Made by a program: the position numbers and the translations under genes. Shown here in pieces: positions 53,467-62,000 of a stretch of 64,000 nt of DNA. Each line of letters starts with the position of its first letter. Positions within the stretch are counted from its first letter, which is position 1. The stretch is from Ilumatobacteraceae bacterium. GTDB taxonomy: Bacteria; Actinomycetota; Acidimicrobiia; Acidimicrobiales; Ilumatobacteraceae. The notes under the pieces are model-generated. The model was not told the DNA's origin, did no database searches, and saw only the letters and a program-made list of their open reading frames with translations. The DNA is taken from assembly GCA_033344875.1 (NCBI GenBank), contig JAWPMO010000001.1, forward strand, positions 4,613,595 to 4,677,594, in the 5' to 3' direction.

Positions 53467-53700
53467 ATGCAACGGACGACGGTCAAACTTCCTGACGATC
53501 TCGACGCTCGACTGAGGCACGAAGCCGAACGCCGAGGAGTCACGGTGTCCGATCTCACCAGAGAAGCCATCGAGACGCTGCTCTCCGCCCCGCAGGGACA
53601 GCGCCGGCTCCTCGCTGCCGGCGCCGGTGCCAGTGGTCGCAGTGACATCTCCGAGCGGATCGAAGAAATACTTGCCAACGAGGTCGGCTCATCTCACTGA
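53467..53700 (+). CDS. vapB: Ribbon-helix-helix antitoxin (VapB type)
   Basis: A 77-residue protein. The N-terminal ribbon-helix-helix DNA-binding fold is MQRTTVKLPDDLDARLRHEA then ERRGVTVSDLTREAIETLL. The C-terminal half (RRLLAAGAGASGRSDISERI) should wrap the toxin. Antitoxin and autoregulator of the vapBC unit. ATG 53467 is used; an ATG four codons earlier lies in the operator. Its TGA overlaps the vapC start by three bases. The island setting suggests transfer, but codon use is similar to that of the host. Confidence 0.85.
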   Translation: MQRTTVKLPDDLDARLRHEAERRGVTVSDLTREAIETLLSAPQGQRRLLAAGAGASGRSDISERIEEILANEVGSSH

Positions 53701-54101
53701 TCGTCGATGCCGGCCCGCTCTACGCATACATCGATCGCGACGACCGGCACCACGCTGCGAGCCTCGACCTGCTCGAGTCGCACCCCGGGCCGCTGATCGT
53801 GCCGGCCCTCGTCGTCACCGAAGTGACCTACCTCCTCGGCACTCGTCTCGGTCCGGACCCAGAAGTGCGCTTCCTCGGCGACCTCGCCGCAGGCAACCTC
53901 ATCGTTGAGCCGGTTGCAGCGTCAGACTGGTTGCGCATCGCCGAACTGGTCGCGCGGTACGCCGACTTGCCGTTGGGCACGGTCGATGGATCGGTGATTG
54001 CGGCAGCTGAGCGACTTGGTACCAACGACATAGCGACACTCGACCACCGCCACTTCACGGTCGTCAGATCGAACATCGGACCTCTCAACCTCCTGCCCTG
54101 A
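53697..54101 (+). CDS. vapC: PIN-domain toxin (VapC type) with CTG start
   Basis: A 134-residue PIN-domain ribonuclease. Acidic residues: the first Asp in LIVDAGPLYAYIDRDDRHH (residues 1-19), Glu in PALVVTEVTYLLGTR, and Asp in LPLGTVDGSVIAAAERLG and ATLDHRHF. The toxin is expected to cut specific RNAs such as tRNAs. The first usual start codon in frame is GTG 53796, beyond the essential first Asp; the frame is closed by TGA at 53643-53645. CTG 53697-53699, overlapping the vapB stop as CTGA, sits exactly where VapC proteins have Met. Complete otherwise. Confidence 0.88.
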   Translation: MIVDAGPLYAYIDRDDRHHAASLDLLESHPGPLIVPALVVTEVTYLLGTRLGPDPEVRFLGDLAAGNLIVEPVAASDWLRIAELVARYADLPLGTVDGSVIAAAERLGTNDIATLDHRHFTVVRSNIGPLNLLP

Positions 54102-54316
54102 GACCGAAGCGAACCACTCCAGAATGTTCGACCGGAAACCCGGACGGACTCGCTCCTGATCGGCACGTAGACGCTCGGAGACTGATCGCTGACGGGTGCA
54201 ACCCAACGCCGGATTGGTGGGCGCATCTGGACGCGCAGCGTGTCGCCATCCTGGGCGACCGCGGACGAGGCGTGGGAACTCGCGAGTCCATCGTCGGGGC
54301 ATCCGGCTGGTGACGG

Positions 54317-54685
54317 TCAGTCGGGGGTGACGGCGTGGGCGCGGAGGTGGGCGAGGTCGACGAACTCCAACGCCGACACGTGGGTGCTCTCCAGCACGAC
54401 CGGGCACGCACGGCCCGCCTCGCGCGCCTCGTCCCAGCGGGCGGCGCACACGCACCACTGGTCGCCGTCGGACAACCCGGCGAAGCCGTACTGCGGCATC
54501 GGTGTCGACAGGTCGTTCCCCGACTCCTTCGAGAACGCCAGGAAGTCGTCGGTGACCCGGCAGCACACCACGTGCATGCCCGGGTCGTCACCCCGGTTCT
54601 CGCAGCAGCCCGTGCGGTAGTAGCCGGTCATCGGGTCGTACGAACAGGGCATGAGCTCGCTGCCGAGGACGTTGATCTGCTGCAT
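54317..54685 (-). CDS. DUF2237-family protein
   Basis: A 122-residue protein starting [20 protein letters not shown] and containing [51 protein letters not shown] and [12 protein letters not shown]. This is the well-conserved, cysteine-rich DUF2237 family. The function is unknown; the conserved Cys may bind a metal. ATG 54685 was selected as the start. It is divergent from the F420-type gene across 36 bases. Confidence 0.88.
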   Translation of the reverse strand: MQQINVLGSELMPCSYDPMTGYYRTGCCENRGDDPGMHVVCCRVTDDFLAFSKESGNDLSTPMPQYGFAGLSDGDQWCVCAARWDEAREAGRACPVVLESTHVSALEFVDLAHLRAHAVTPD

Positions 54686-54721
54686 GTCGAAGGTGTAGCA
54701 CGCGCGACGTAGTCTCGAATC

Positions 54722-55114
54722 ATGCTCGAACCTGCGATCCGGGAGCTGGCCACCGCCGGCACGAACTTCGCCACCGTCTGCGTGACCCTGCCCACCGGCG
54801 AGATCGCGAGTCACGTCATGTGGATCGACGCCGACGACGACCACATCGTGTTCAACACCGAGACGCACCGTGCGAAGTTCCGTGCGCTCGAGCACGACCC
54901 CCGGGTCACCGTCACGATCCTGAAGGCCGACAACCCGTACGCCTATGCCGAGGTGCGCGGCACGGTGGCGGAGACGATCACCGGCGACGAGGCGCGCGCC
55001 CACATCGACGCGCTGTCGCAGCGCTACTTCGGCAAGCCGTACGACAATCCGATCACCAGCGAGCGCGTGATCGTCAAGGTCGCTCCCGATCGTCAGCGAG
55101 CGGTCGGGCTGTGA
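54722..55114 (+). CDS. PPOX-class F420/FMN-binding protein
   Basis: A 130-residue split-barrel flavin protein. It has [40 protein letters not shown] (nucleotide-binding strand with the N-T-x-x-x-R/K-x-K pattern) and [20 protein letters not shown]. This matches F420-dependent members of the PPOX family from actinobacteria. Reaction unknown. Its TGA overlaps the purE GTG as GTGA, so it is co-translated with the purine genes. Confidence 0.85.
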   Translation: MLEPAIRELATAGTNFATVCVTLPTGEIASHVMWIDADDDHIVFNTETHRAKFRALEHDPRVTVTILKADNPYAYAEVRGTVAETITGDEARAHIDALSQRYFGKPYDNPITSERVIVKVAPDRQRAVGL

Positions 55115-55608
55115 GCGGTTCGGAGCCGGTCGTCGGCGTCGTGATGGGGTCGTCGAGCGACTGGCCGACGATGTCCAAGGCGGTCGACGTGCTGACCGAG
55201 TTCGGGGTTGCCCACGAGGCGCGGGTGGTCTCGGCGCATCGGATGCCCGACGAGATGTTCGCCTACGCCGAGGGCGCCGCCGACCGCGGGCTGCGAGCGA
55301 TCATCGCCGGTGCCGGGGGAGCGGCGCATCTGCCCGGCATGCTCGCCGCGAAGACTTTGGTCCCGGTGCTCGGTGTGCCGGTCGCCTCGCGGCACCTGGC
55401 CGGGCAGGACTCCCTGCTGTCGATCGTGCAGATGCCCGCCGGCGTGCCGACGGCGACGTTCGCGATCGGCGAGGCCGGGGCCACCAACGCCGCGTTGTTC
55501 GCGGTGGCGATGCTCGCCGCCGACGATCCGGCGCTGCGTGACGCCCTGGCGGCTTACCGGTCGGCCCGACGCGACCAGGCGGCTGCCTCGGTGCTGCCCC
55601 CGGGATGA
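55111..55608 (+). CDS. purE: 5-(carboxyamino)imidazole ribonucleotide mutase
   Basis: A 165-residue class I PurE. It shows [20 protein letters not shown] (phosphate-binding), [16 protein letters not shown] with the catalytic His, [16 protein letters not shown] and LPV-like [20 protein letters not shown]. It moves the carboxyl of N5-CAIR to C4 in purine synthesis. GTG 55111 start. Its stop overlaps the purK ATG as ATGA. Confidence 0.96.
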   Translation: MSGSEPVVGVVMGSSSDWPTMSKAVDVLTEFGVAHEARVVSAHRMPDEMFAYAEGAADRGLRAIIAGAGGAAHLPGMLAAKTLVPVLGVPVASRHLAGQDSLLSIVQMPAGVPTATFAIGEAGATNAALFAVAMLAADDPALRDALAAYRSARRDQAAASVLPPG

Positions 55609-56741
55609 GCGAACATCCTCCGATCCTCCCGCCGGCGACGATCGGCATCCTCGGCGGCGGCCAACTCGGCCGCTACGCGTTGATCGCCGCCCGAACCATG
55701 GGGTACCGGACGATGGTGCTCGAACCCGATCCGAATGCGCCCGCCGGTCGGATCGCCGACGAGCACCTGATCGCCGATTACGACGACGTCGACGCGCTCC
55801 GGCGGCTCGGCGACGAGTGCAGCGTGGTCACGACCGAGTTCGAGAACCCGCCGGCGACCGCGCTCGACGAGCTGAGGCGCCGCACCATCGTCGCCCCCTC
55901 GCCGCGGGCGGTCGCGATCGCACAGGACCGGGTCGCCGAGAAGGCGTTCCTCGTCGACGCCGGCATCCCGGTCGGCACCTACGCCGTCGTCGAGCACGCC
56001 GACGACGACCCCGACATCGTGTACCCGGCGATCCTGAAGACCGCTCGGCTCGGCTACGACGGCAAGGGGCAGCGTCGGGTCGGCGACGCGTCGGAGATGC
56101 GGGCGGCCTGGCGGCTGCTCGGGTCGGTGCCGTGCGTGCTGGAACAGGCACTCGACCTGCAGACCGAGGTCAGCGTCATCGTCGCTCGGTCCGCGAACGG
56201 CGGGTTCGAGTCGTATCCCGTCGCGGAGAACACCCACGTCGACGGGGTCCTGGACCTGACGGTCGTGCCGGCGTCGATCTCGCCCTTGCTGGCAGACCGG
56301 GCCGTCGGTCTGGCGCTCACGATCGCCGACGCGCTCGACTACGTGGGCGTGCTGGCCGTCGAGTTCTTCGTCGTCGGCGGCGACCTGCTGGTCAACGAGT
56401 TGGCGCCGCGGCCGCACAACAGTGGGCACTGGACACTCGACGTCGCCCAGACCTCGCAATTCGAACAGCAGATCCGAGCCGTGTGCGGCCTCCCGCTCGG
56501 CGACACGTCGATGACGCAGGCCGGCGCGGCGATGGCGAACCTGCTCGGCGATGTGTGGGATGCCGGCGAACCGGTGTGGGACCAGGGCCTCCAGTCGGGC
56601 CGGACCGCCCTGCATCTCTACGGCAAGCAGGTGGCGCGTCCGGGTCGGAAGATGGGGCACCTGACCGCGTGGGGTGATGACTGGCAACAGGCCGCCGTCG
56701 CCGTGCGAACGGCGCGTGAGCGACTCAGCCGCCCAGGTTGA
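55605..56741 (+). CDS. purK: 5-(carboxyamino)imidazole ribonucleotide synthase
   Basis: A 378-residue ATP-grasp enzyme making N5-CAIR from AIR, bicarbonate and ATP. Visible are [20 protein letters not shown] at the N terminus, [40 protein letters not shown] (ATP-binding), and [20 protein letters not shown] then [11 protein letters not shown]. It partners PurE. It overlaps the 3' end of the VIT-family gene on the other strand by 17 bases (tail to tail). Confidence 0.96.
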   Translation: MSEHPPILPPATIGILGGGQLGRYALIAARTMGYRTMVLEPDPNAPAGRIADEHLIADYDDVDALRRLGDECSVVTTEFENPPATALDELRRRTIVAPSPRAVAIAQDRVAEKAFLVDAGIPVGTYAVVEHADDDPDIVYPAILKTARLGYDGKGQRRVGDASEMRAAWRLLGSVPCVLEQALDLQTEVSVIVARSANGGFESYPVAENTHVDGVLDLTVVPASISPLLADRAVGLALTIADALDYVGVLAVEFFVVGGDLLVNELAPRPHNSGHWTLDVAQTSQFEQQIRAVCGLPLGDTSMTQAGAAMANLLGDVWDAGEPVWDQGLQSGRTALHLYGKQVARPGRKMGHLTAWGDDWQQAAVAVRTARERLSRPG

Positions 56742-57441
56742 CGCCGACCAGCTCGCCGATCAGGTAGGTGATGCCGCAGGCGACCACCACGATCACGACC
56801 TGGCGCACGACGCCGATGACCACCGAACGCTCCGCGAAACGGGCCACGAGACCGCCCACGAACGCAGCGGTGACCATGCCGATGGCGAGCGACGACCACG
56901 CCGCCGAGTTTCCGCCGCCGACGAACCAGGGGATCACCGGCAAGAGCGCGCCGAAGAGAAAACAGATGAGGGACAACCCGGCCGCCCACGCGGCCGATTG
57001 GAGCGAGTCGGGGTCGACGCCGAGCTCTTCGCGGGCATGTACCGCCAGCGCCATCTCGGGTTGTTGCATGACCTCGTGGGCGGCGGCAGCGGCCCGCTCG
57101 GTGCCCATGCCGTGCGACTCGTAGACGGCGGCGAGTTCTTGGGTCTCGTGTTCGGAGTTGTGGATGAGTTCGCGGCGCTCGATGTCGAGCTCGCGCTTGA
57201 TCAGGTCGTTCTGTGAGCTGATCGACACCCACTCACCCGCAGCCATCGAGATGCCACCGGCGACGGCGCCGGCCAGACCGGCAAGACGAACCACCGTGTT
57301 GTCGACGCCCGACCCGGCGAAGCCGAGGATGAGCGAGACGTTGGACACGAGGCCGTCGCTCACCCCGAAGACCGCCGCTCGGGCGAGGCCGCCGGACACC
57401 GCTCGGTGCCCGCCGTGGGGTTCGTGGGAGTGCGCACTCAC
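56725..57441 (-). CDS. VIT1/CCC1-family iron/manganese transporter
   Basis: A 238-residue membrane protein with five predicted spans. The family text is complete: AAVFGVSDGLVSNVSLILGF at span 1, AGAVAGGISMAAGEWVSISS at span 2, the cytoplasmic metal-binding Glu-rich helix pair (ELDIERRELIHNSEHETQEL), and a last half with ALLPVIPWFVGGG. The conserved Asp and Met in spans 1 and 2 form the ion path in plant VIT1. Expected role: export or storage of Fe(II)/Mn(II). The N terminus is His-rich (HSHEPHGGH). Confidence 0.9.
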   Translation of the reverse strand: MSAHSHEPHGGHRAVSGGLARAAVFGVSDGLVSNVSLILGFAGSGVDNTVVRLAGLAGAVAGGISMAAGEWVSISSQNDLIKRELDIERRELIHNSEHETQELAAVYESHGMGTERAAAAAHEVMQQPEMALAVHAREELGVDPDSLQSAAWAAGLSLICFLFGALLPVIPWFVGGGNSAAWSSLAIGMVTAAFVGGLVARFAERSVVIGVVRQVVIVVVACGITYLIGELVGVNLGG

Positions 57442-57528
57442 TCCGTCGACGTTATCGCCCGGGTGTGACGCAGTTCGCCGAGGCGCCGAAACCTCGTGGA
57501 GCGCCGGCGTTCGTCAGGGCTGGTGGGG

Positions 57529-58446
57529 TCAGGGCTGGTCGGGCTTGCCCGGCTCGCCCGACCGCTCGGGTGCGTCGCCGGAGTTGCCCGGTGCCACCTC
57601 GTCGTCCTGGCCGGGTGCGTCGCCGGAGTTGCCGGGAGTCCCGCCGTCGTTGCCCTGTCCGGGAGCCTCACCGGACTGCCCCGGCGGCTCGCCCTCCTGC
57701 CCGGGAGCACCGCCCGACTGTCCGGGGGTGTCGCCGGTCTGACCCGGCGGGTCGGTGTCGGACTGGCCAGGGGTCTGGCCCGACTGTCCCGGGGTGTCGC
57801 CCGACTGACCCGGGGCGTCGCCGTTCTGGCCGGGGGTGTCGCCCGACTGACCCGGGGTGTCGCCGGTCTGACCGGGTGCGTTGCCGGAGTTGCCGGGTGC
57901 GTCGTCGTCGTCATCGCCCTTGGTCTGGCCGGGTGCGTTGCCGGAGTTGCCGGGTGCGTCGTCGTCGTCGTCGCCCTTGGTCTGGCCGGGTGCGTTGCCG
58001 GAGTTGCCGGGTGCGTCGTTGTCGCCCTTGGTCTGGCCGGGTGCGTTGCCGGAGTTGCCGGGGCGGTCGCCGCGAGCCGGCTCGGAGCCCTCCGAACCGT
58101 CAGGCGACGTCGTGGTGTCGTCGTCGTCGATCGATTCGACGTCGTGGTCGACCGCTGTGTCGGGCACCGTCGTGTCCACCGGGACGGACGGTTCGGGCCG
58201 ATCGGCAGCGGGCGAGAAGATCCCGGGCCCGGCGGCGGCAAGGCCGCCGAGCCCCAAACTGGCAACCGTGACGGCGGCAATCGCGACACCCCGGCGAGGG
58301 CGGGCCTTCTGCGGCGCAGCGGGAATCCGCGCCTGAGCCTTCACCATCGCCGCCACCGCCGCCGCCTCGCCGCTCTGCTCCTCGGGAAGAGCAGGTTGGC
58401 GCAGTGCGGCGGTGAGCGCGTCGGAGTTGTGGTCGTTGCCGGTCAC
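57529..58446 (-). CDS. Single-span membrane protein with Pro-Gly-Gln repeats, sigma-factor partner
   Basis: A 305-residue protein. A soluble head (1-50) is followed by one membrane helix (about 52-73), then an acidic Thr/Pro linker. About residues 128-295 are made of PGNSGNAPGQTKGDDDDDA-type units and PGQSGDT-type heptads, i.e. a disordered outer tail. It starts with GTG overlapping the stop of the upstream sigma-factor gene (GTGA). I recognise no zinc-anti-sigma motif, but position and topology suggest that the head may bind the sigma factor. Function inferred. Confidence 0.75.
   Translation of the reverse strand: MTGNDHNSDALTAALRQPALPEEQSGEAAAVAAMVKAQARIPAAPQKARPRRGVAIAAVTVASLGLGGLAAAGPGIFSPAADRPEPSVPVDTTVPDTAVDHDVESIDDDDTTTSPDGSEGSEPARGDRPGNSGNAPGQTKGDNDAPGNSGNAPGQTKGDDDDDAPGNSGNAPGQTKGDDDDDAPGNSGNAPGQTGDTPGQSGDTPGQNGDAPGQSGDTPGQSGQTPGQSDTDPPGQTGDTPGQSGGAPGQEGEPPGQSGEAPGQGNDGGTPGNSGDAPGQDDEVAPGNSGDAPERSGEPGKPDQP
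57595..58075. repeat. In-frame tandem repeats within the Pro-Gly-Gln gene
   Basis: Four copies of the nucleotide unit coding for PGNSGNAPGQT are spaced by about 48-60 bases between roughly 57860 and 58075, partly separated by GAC/GAT runs. A second array of about 21-base units coding PGQSGDT occupies roughly 57690-57860. The arrays should vary in copy number between strains by slippage. Confidence 0.75.
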
Positions 58447-59000
58447 GGTGAGGACATCGTTCGTGAAGGTCGATCTGTTACATCGACGAGGTCGGAGAGT
58501 CGTTTGAGGCCACGGTGGACCAACACGCGGACCGTACCCTCCCGGCGGCCCATGATCGCGGCCACCTCGGAGATACTGAGGTCGGCGATGATGCGAAGGG
58601 TGACCGCTTCGCGCTGGGCAACAGGCAGTGAGGCGACCAGCGCGAGTGCCCGGTCGAGCGCCCGTTCGCGGTCACCGACGTCGCCGGCGGACGGTGAACT
58701 CACGTCCGTCATCCTGGTCGGGGGAGCGTCGGCGTCACGTTCTCGTCGCTTGGCCGAGCGAATGTCGTCGATCCGTCTGCGGGCAGCGATGGTGAACAAC
58801 CACCGCCGGAAGTCGTGTTCGGTCCCCTTGAATCTGGGCAGGCTCGACGCGACCTCGAGCCACACGGTCGATGCGAGGTCTTCCGGCTCGGGCATGCCCT
58901 TCGCCCGGAAATAGCGGAGGAGCAGGTGCTGGTACTCGCGCCACAGCGCGCCGAGCGCGTCGGCGTCGCCGTTCTGAGCGCGCCGAATCACATCCTCCAC
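58443..59000 (-). CDS. ECF-type RNA polymerase sigma factor
   Basis: A 185-residue sigma-70 family protein with regions 2 and 4 only. Region 2: ALGALWREYQHLLLRYFRAK, PEDLASTVWLEVASSLPRF and FRRWLFTIAARRRIDDIRSA. Region 4: LVASLPVAQREAVTLRIIAD, LSISEVAAIMGRREGTVRVL and VHRGLKRLSDLV. GTG 58998-59000 (VEDVIRRAQNGDADA) is the chosen start; a GTG three codons later is possible. It is the first gene of a two-gene unit with the repeat-rich membrane protein, the usual sigma/anti-sigma layout. Confidence 0.9.
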   Translation of the reverse strand: MEDVIRRAQNGDADALGALWREYQHLLLRYFRAKGMPEPEDLASTVWLEVASSLPRFKGTEHDFRRWLFTIAARRRIDDIRSAKRRERDADAPPTRMTDVSSPSAGDVGDRERALDRALALVASLPVAQREAVTLRIIADLSISEVAAIMGRREGTVRVLVHRGLKRLSDLVDVTDRPSRTMSSP

Positions 59001-59093
59001 GATCTCTAGTATCGGCCACAGCAGGCTGGTTCTGCAGGCAAGCTCGCAGCGCTCGCGTTTGGGCGTAGGGTTCGATTGGTCGAGGGGAACGAG

Positions 59094-62000
59094 ATGGGTG
59101 ATCACATCGGGCGAGACGGCAACGGCGCCGCTCCGCTCACCGAACGGCTGCAGACGCTGGCGACGAGCCGGCGACCCGACGACGATGCGTTGCCAGGGTT
59201 CCTCGAGGCCTACTACCGCGAGCTGCCCGATTTCGACGTCGACGACCGGACCGACGCCGATCTCTACGCAGCAGCCGTGCGGCATTGGGGGCTCGGACTC
59301 ACTCGGTCGGAAGGCGCGACCGACATCGCGATCCTGTCGCCCGATCGTGATCGGGACGGCTGGAACTCCGACCGCTCGTTCGTGATGATCGTCACCGCCG
59401 ATGCGCCGTTCCTCGTCGACACGGTGCGGATCGTGCTCGAACGGCACGGCATCTCGACCCATCTGCTGGTCCACCCGATGCTGCACGTCTGCCGTGACGA
59501 GAGCGGACGCATCACCGCGGCAGGTGGTCCGACCGATGACGAATCCTGCCAGGTCGAGGCATGGACGCAGGTCGAGATCGACCGATGCGACGCCGCGACC
59601 GCGGCAGCGCTCCGCGACGACCTCGACGCGGCGATCGCCCAGACCCACCAGGTCGTCGCCGACTTCGCCGCGATGCGGGATCGCATGCGGGACCAGGCTG
59701 ATCTCGACCCGTTGCTCGGCTGGCTGATCGACGACAACTTCGTGTTCCTCGGCGCGTCCCGTTTCGTGTTCGACGACTCGGGGATCACCCGGGCGCCCGA
59801 CGGCGACCTCGGACTGTCGATCGGCAACGATGTCGTCGATCCGGCGATCGACCTCTCGGCCCCTGCCGTCTCGGTCGCGCGTTCCTCTCACGAGTCGACG
59901 GTGCATCGCTCGAGTCGTCTGACAGCGGTCACGATCCGTTACACCTCCGACGACGGCTCCGGGCGCGTCGATCGGTTCGTCGGGCTGTTGTCGTCGACCG
60001 CGTACCGTCAGAGCACCCTGTCGATCCCGTCGGTCGGCGACCGGGCCCGGGCCGTGCTCGGACTGGCCGCCGACGGCGCCGAGACCCACACCGGCCGATC
60101 GATGCGCAACGTGCTCGAGACCCTGCCGCGTGACGTCGTGTTCGAGCTCGACGCCGACCAGCTCGCATTGCTGGTGATCGAGGTCGTCAGTCTGCAGGAG
60201 CGTCAGATCGTGCGGGTCATCGACGTCCCCGAGCCGGTCGGGACCTGGTCGACGGTGCTCGTGTTCCTGCCCAAGGCCCGATTCAGCGCTGATCTGCCCG
60301 AGCGGATCGCCGAGTTCGTCGGAGCTGCATACGGTGCGCCGACGACCGACGTCGAATCGTTCATCGGCACGAGCAGCCTGGCGCGGATCACGTTCACGGT
60401 GCAGCGGTCGGACGACGACGTCCCCGACCTCGACGAGTTGTCGGATCGTGTCGACGCCATCACGACCTCGTGGTCCGACCGTCTGCGGATCGCCGTCCGG
60501 CGCGAGTTGGGTGACCCTGCGGCGGGTCGGCTCGTCGACCGGTTCGCCGAAGCGGTTCCCGACTCGTACCGCAGCAGCGTCGACCCGGCGACCGCGGTGG
60601 CCGATCTCGAACACCTCTCCGAGCTGCTCGATTCCGATCGGTCGCTCCGCGCCGCGCTCACGCGCAGCGTCGACGCCGATCCCGGCGTGTGGCGGATGCG
60701 GGTGTACAGCCGCGAGCTGCGGATCGCCCTGAGCGAACTGCTGCCGGTCCTCGGCCACCTGGGCGTCCGGGCGATCGACGAGCACCCGTACCACGTGCGG
60801 CTGGGCGACGAGCACTGCTACATCTACGACATCGGTCTGCGTGTGCCCGACGAGGTGACGATCGACGAGCACCGCCATCGCGAGGTGACGCTGGCGTTCG
60901 AGCGTCTGCTGCTCGGCGAGATCGAAGCCGACGGATTCAACCGGTTGGTACTGATGGCCGGGCTCACGTCGCGTCAGGTGAACTTCCTGCGGTGCTACTC
61001 GAAGTTCGCTCATCAGACCGGCTTCACGTTCAGCCAGTCGTACGTCGAAGACACCCTGGCGCGGCTGCCGGAGCTCGCGTCGACGCTCGTCGAGTTGTTC
61101 GAGGCCCGGTTCGACCCGTCGCTCGACGACGGTGAACGACTCGCGTCCTACGCCACCGCCGATTCCGAACTCCTCGCCCATCTCGACGAGGTGCCGTCGC
61201 TCGACGACGACCGCATCGTCCGGATGTTCCGGTCCCTGATCAAGGCAACGGTCCGCACCAGCGCCTTCCAGGACCGGCCGACGATCGCGTTCAAGTTCGA
61301 CCCGTCACTCGTGCCCGATCTGCCCGAGCCACGTCCGGCCCACGAGATCTTCGTGTGTTCGCAGCGGGTCGAGGGGGTCCACCTGCGCGGCGGCCCGATC
61401 GCCCGTGGCGGTCTGCGCTGGAGCGATCGGCCCGAGGACTACCGCACCGAGGTCCTGGGCCTGGTCAAGGCCCAGATGGTGAAGAACGCGGTCATCGTGC
61501 CCGTCGGCGCCAAGGGCGGGTTCGTCGTCAAACAACCGAAGGCGACGGCCGAGGACAATCGTGCCGAGGGCGTCGCGTGCTATCGGATGTTCGTGAGTGC
61601 CTTGCTCGACCTAACCGACAACCTGGTCGACGGCAAGATCGTGCACCCCGAGCGGGTGCTGCGATACGACGGCCCCGACCCGTACCTCGTCGTCGCCGCC
61701 GACAAGGGCACGGCGACGTTCAGCGACATCGCCAACGAGATCTCGGCCGACTACGGATTCTGGCTCGGCGACGCGTTCGCGTCGGGCGGCAGCGACGGCT
61801 ACGACCACAAGGCGATGGGGATCACCGCCCGTGGCGCCTGGGAGAGCGTGCGTCGTCACGCCTCCGTGCTCGGCCGCAACGCCGACACCGAGGCATTGAC
61901 CGCGGTCGGCATCGGCGACATGTCGGGCGATGTGTTCGGCAACGGCATGTTGATCTCGCCGAATCTGCGGCTCGTCGCCGCGTTCGACCATCGTGACATC

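Noticed and set aside
56195-56225. GGGTTCGAGTC resembling a tRNA T-loop
   Set aside because: It lies inside purK in the coding frame, and no acceptor or anticodon stem can be drawn. The similar text at 59068 also has no tRNA context.
57595-58075. CRISPR-like repeated units
   Set aside because: The repeats are in frame, vary in spacing and code for Pro-Gly-Gln units; there are no unique spacers and no cas genes.
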